A stretch of 6,222 bases of DNA, taken from Bacillota bacterium (lineage in GTDB: Bacteria; Bacillota; Limnochordia; JAAZLZ01). This document shows positions 5,376 to 6,222 of the stretch, in pieces. A program made the position numbers and the translations under genes. The notes under the pieces were generated by a model. It was not told the origin of the DNA. It made no database searches and worked only from the letters and a program-made list of their open reading frames with translations. The DNA lies in NCBI GenBank assembly GCA_012799075.1, contig JAAZLZ010000118.1:1-6222 (forward strand). The letters run 5' to 3'. Position 1 is the stretch's first letter; every line of letters begins with the position of its first letter.

Positions 5376-5693
5376 CTACTCCTTGCCTTCTTGTTTGCCT
5401 TCGATTTCCTGCAGCCGAGCTTCAAGGAATCTTAGCTGCTCAGTAAGGTACTGGGTCTGCTCCCTCAGAAAGGCTGCCTCTTGGGCTTGCGTCTGGACTA
5501 CTTGAGCACTTGGCACTGGTTGCGGTGCATAATGTGGAGCGGCCACGTATGGAACCCGCCATCTGCCCCTCCCGAATCGGGATTGGCACCAGGGATTCAT
5601 GTAGCCGGGCGCAGGATATCCTGCGCAGTAGCCCATGCCCCGTCCTGACATTGGTCCTAAACCCATCGGCCCAGTTCCGTCTCCTCGCGGCAT
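5376..5693 (-). CDS. DUF5320-family protein
   Basis: The product has 105 residues. Its N-terminus MPRGDGTGPMGLGPMSGRGMGYCAG is the hallmark of the DUF5320 family: a Gly/Met-rich repeat (about 1-25), then an aromatic, Arg- and Pro-rich linker (about 26-65) with Cys23 and Cys36. A charged coiled-coil helix at about 70-100 follows (AFLREQTQYLTEQLRFLEARL). No signal peptide or membrane segment is seen. The function is unknown. In anaerobes such proteins are often encoded near DUF134 proteins and NifX/NafY-like iron-molybdenum cluster proteins, and the DUF134 gene here fits that pattern. ATG 5693 is chosen because AGGTGA lies 5 nt upstream and family members begin MPRGDG. A GTG three codons earlier is the alternative, but it overlaps that ribosome binding site. 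The gene has its own strong promoter and its own terminator. The coiled coil suggests it forms oligomers. Confidence 0.85.
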   Translation of the reverse strand: MPRGDGTGPMGLGPMSGRGMGYCAGYPAPGYMNPWCQSRFGRGRWRVPYVAAPHYAPQPVPSAQVVQTQAQEAAFLREQTQYLTEQLRFLEARLQEIEGKQEGKE

Positions 5694-5698
5694 GTAGG

Positions 5699-5704
5699 TC
5701 ACCT
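5699..5704 (-). promoter_or_regulatory. Ribosome binding site that sets the DUF5320 start
   Basis: Minus-strand AGGTGA, complementary to the anti-Shine-Dalgarno end, lies 5 nt before ATG 5691-5693. The upstream GTG (5700-5702) overlaps this motif and is therefore unlikely to be the start. Confidence 0.6.
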
Positions 5705-5758
5705 GCCTTTGCCATAGTATCCTTGGGCTTTGACATTTATGGTCTTAAGCCCATTTCT

Positions 5759-5787
5759 AGTATACTCGGGTTATGAACATATGTCAA
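5759..5787 (-). promoter_or_regulatory. Sigma-A type promoter of the DUF5320 gene
   Basis: On the minus strand a perfect -35 TTGACA (5782-5787) and -10 TATACT (5759-5764) are separated by exactly 17 bp. The -35 starts 10 nt after the T-run of the DUF134 terminator. Transcription would start near 5752, leaving a leader of roughly 58 nt. That leader can fold by pairing GGGCTT with AAGCCC. No classical operator palindrome overlaps it. Confidence 0.88.
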
Positions 5788-5797
5788 CAATCAGATC

Positions 5798-5826
5798 AAA
5801 AAAAGTCCAGGTTATTGCAACCTGGA
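5798..5826 (-). terminator. Intrinsic terminator after the DUF134 gene
   Basis: On the minus strand TCCAGGTT and AACCTGGA (5806-5826) form a perfect 8-bp stem with a 5-nt loop. A run of seven T residues (5798-5804 on the plus strand as A) follows 1 nt later. This is the most canonical terminator in the window and lies 13 nt past the DUF134 stop. Confidence 0.92.
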
Positions 5827-5839
5827 AAGGGACCAGGCT

Positions 5840-6222
5840 CTATTGTTGTCCATGCCGGTGTCCCCGTCCACCCCCGACTCGATAAGCCCTTCCCCCGCAC
5901 TGGGGGCAGTTGATGTCAGGCCCTCGCCCGGCTCCATAGGGTACTTCGAATTGACCTTGGCAAACTCCACACTGAAACTGTCTCATGGCCACCCGGTAGT
6001 GTCCGCCCTCGACCCGGATCATTTTGCCTTCGACAAGGGCCCGGGAGACCTTTTCTCTAGCTGAGGTAAGAACCCTTTGGAAAGTCGGTCGGGAGACGTG
6101 CATGCGCTTTGCACAGTCTTCCTGCTCAAGGCCCTCTACATCCTTTAGACGAAGGGCTTCGAGTTCTTCGACGGCCAGGACCTCTTCCTGTAGATCTCGA
6201 GCAGGTACTCCCGCTGGCTTGA
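5840..6222 (-). CDS. DUF134 family DNA-binding protein with zinc-ribbon-like tail (5' truncated)
   Basis: The frame stays open to the window edge, so the true start is outside. 126 codons are visible, and only roughly 20 residues appear to be missing. The DUF134 signature is clear: KPAGVPARDL (1-10 of the visible part), VEELEALRLKDVEGLEQEDCAKRM (17-40), then the helix-turn-helix HVSRPTFQRVLTSAREKV (41-58) and ALVEGKMIRVEGGHYRVAM (61-79). This is a sigma-70 region 4-like DNA-binding fold. Beyond the usual end there is a Cys-x2-Cys (84-87), 17 residues, Cys-x2-Cys (105-108), consistent with a zinc ribbon, and then a Gly/Arg/His-rich end (HRHG). It probably binds DNA as a regulator, but targets are unknown. 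An internal ATG at 6103 falls just before the helix-turn-helix and would cut off conserved sequence, so it is not the start. The gene ends in its own terminator, ahead of the DUF5320 promoter. Confidence 0.9.
   Translation of the reverse strand, partial: KPAGVPARDLQEEVLAVEELEALRLKDVEGLEQEDCAKRMHVSRPTFQRVLTSAREKVSRALVEGKMIRVEGGHYRVAMRQFQCGVCQGQFEVPYGAGRGPDINCPQCGGRAYRVGGGRGHRHGQQ

Noticed and set aside
5440..5736. Alternative minus-strand frame overlapping the DUF5320 gene
   Set aside because: It is out of frame with the clear DUF5320 signature, and its Arg/Ser-rich product looks like a frame-shifted reading.
5843..6064. Plus-strand frame opposite the DUF134 gene
   Set aside because: The minus-strand DUF134 motifs are unambiguous, so this is a shadow.
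1..6222. CRISPR array, insertion sequence, tRNA or rRNA
   Set aside because: I saw no spaced direct repeats, no transposase motifs, no terminal inverted repeats and no tRNA-like cloverleaf or rRNA sequence.

Overview
The window looks like a piece of an anaerobic, probably fermentative Bacillota (Clostridia- or Limnochordia-like) chromosome. The reasons are moderate to high GC, very strong G-rich Shine-Dalgarno sequences, use of TTG and GTG starts, textbook sigma-A promoters with 17-bp spacers, and a gene set (acetate kinase, DUF134 and DUF5320 proteins, a ModE-like regulator, a TRAP transporter) typical of anaerobes. This assignment is inference; no marker gene is present.

Plus strand, 1-3138: the tail of a ModE-like winged-helix protein (1-126) is followed by a 141-bp leader. 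Then comes a complete tripartite TRAP transporter operon: dctP (solute-binding protein, start 268), dctQ (small membrane subunit, TTG start 1288) and dctM (large transport subunit, 1821-3101). A GC-rich hairpin separates dctP from dctQ, and a hairpin shared with the convergent arsR gene closes the operon.

Minus strand, 6222 down to 3140: the genes, in order of transcription, are a DUF134 DNA-binding protein with a zinc-ribbon-like tail (cut by the window edge), a DUF5320 protein, a small cupin, a divergent acetate kinase and a CadC-type ArsR metal sensor. The first three each end in a recognisable intrinsic terminator. The DUF5320 gene and the ArsR gene each have a near-consensus promoter (TTGACA-17-TATACT and TTGACA-17-TATAGT). 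The minus strand is therefore mostly short separate transcription units rather than one operon.

How the genes may work together: the TRAP system would import an organic acid or similar anionic solute using an ion gradient. Acetate kinase would make ATP from an acyl phosphate. The ArsR protein almost certainly represses its own promoter, because a 9-2-9 inverted repeat sits over the predicted start site. No metal-efflux gene is visible.

I found no entirely new system. The points most worth a second look are the acetate kinase with three conservative changes at normally invariant active-site positions (Arg to Lys, Asp to Glu, Asn to Ser), the orphan CadC-like sensor that keeps both metal sites, and the DUF134/DUF5320 pair.
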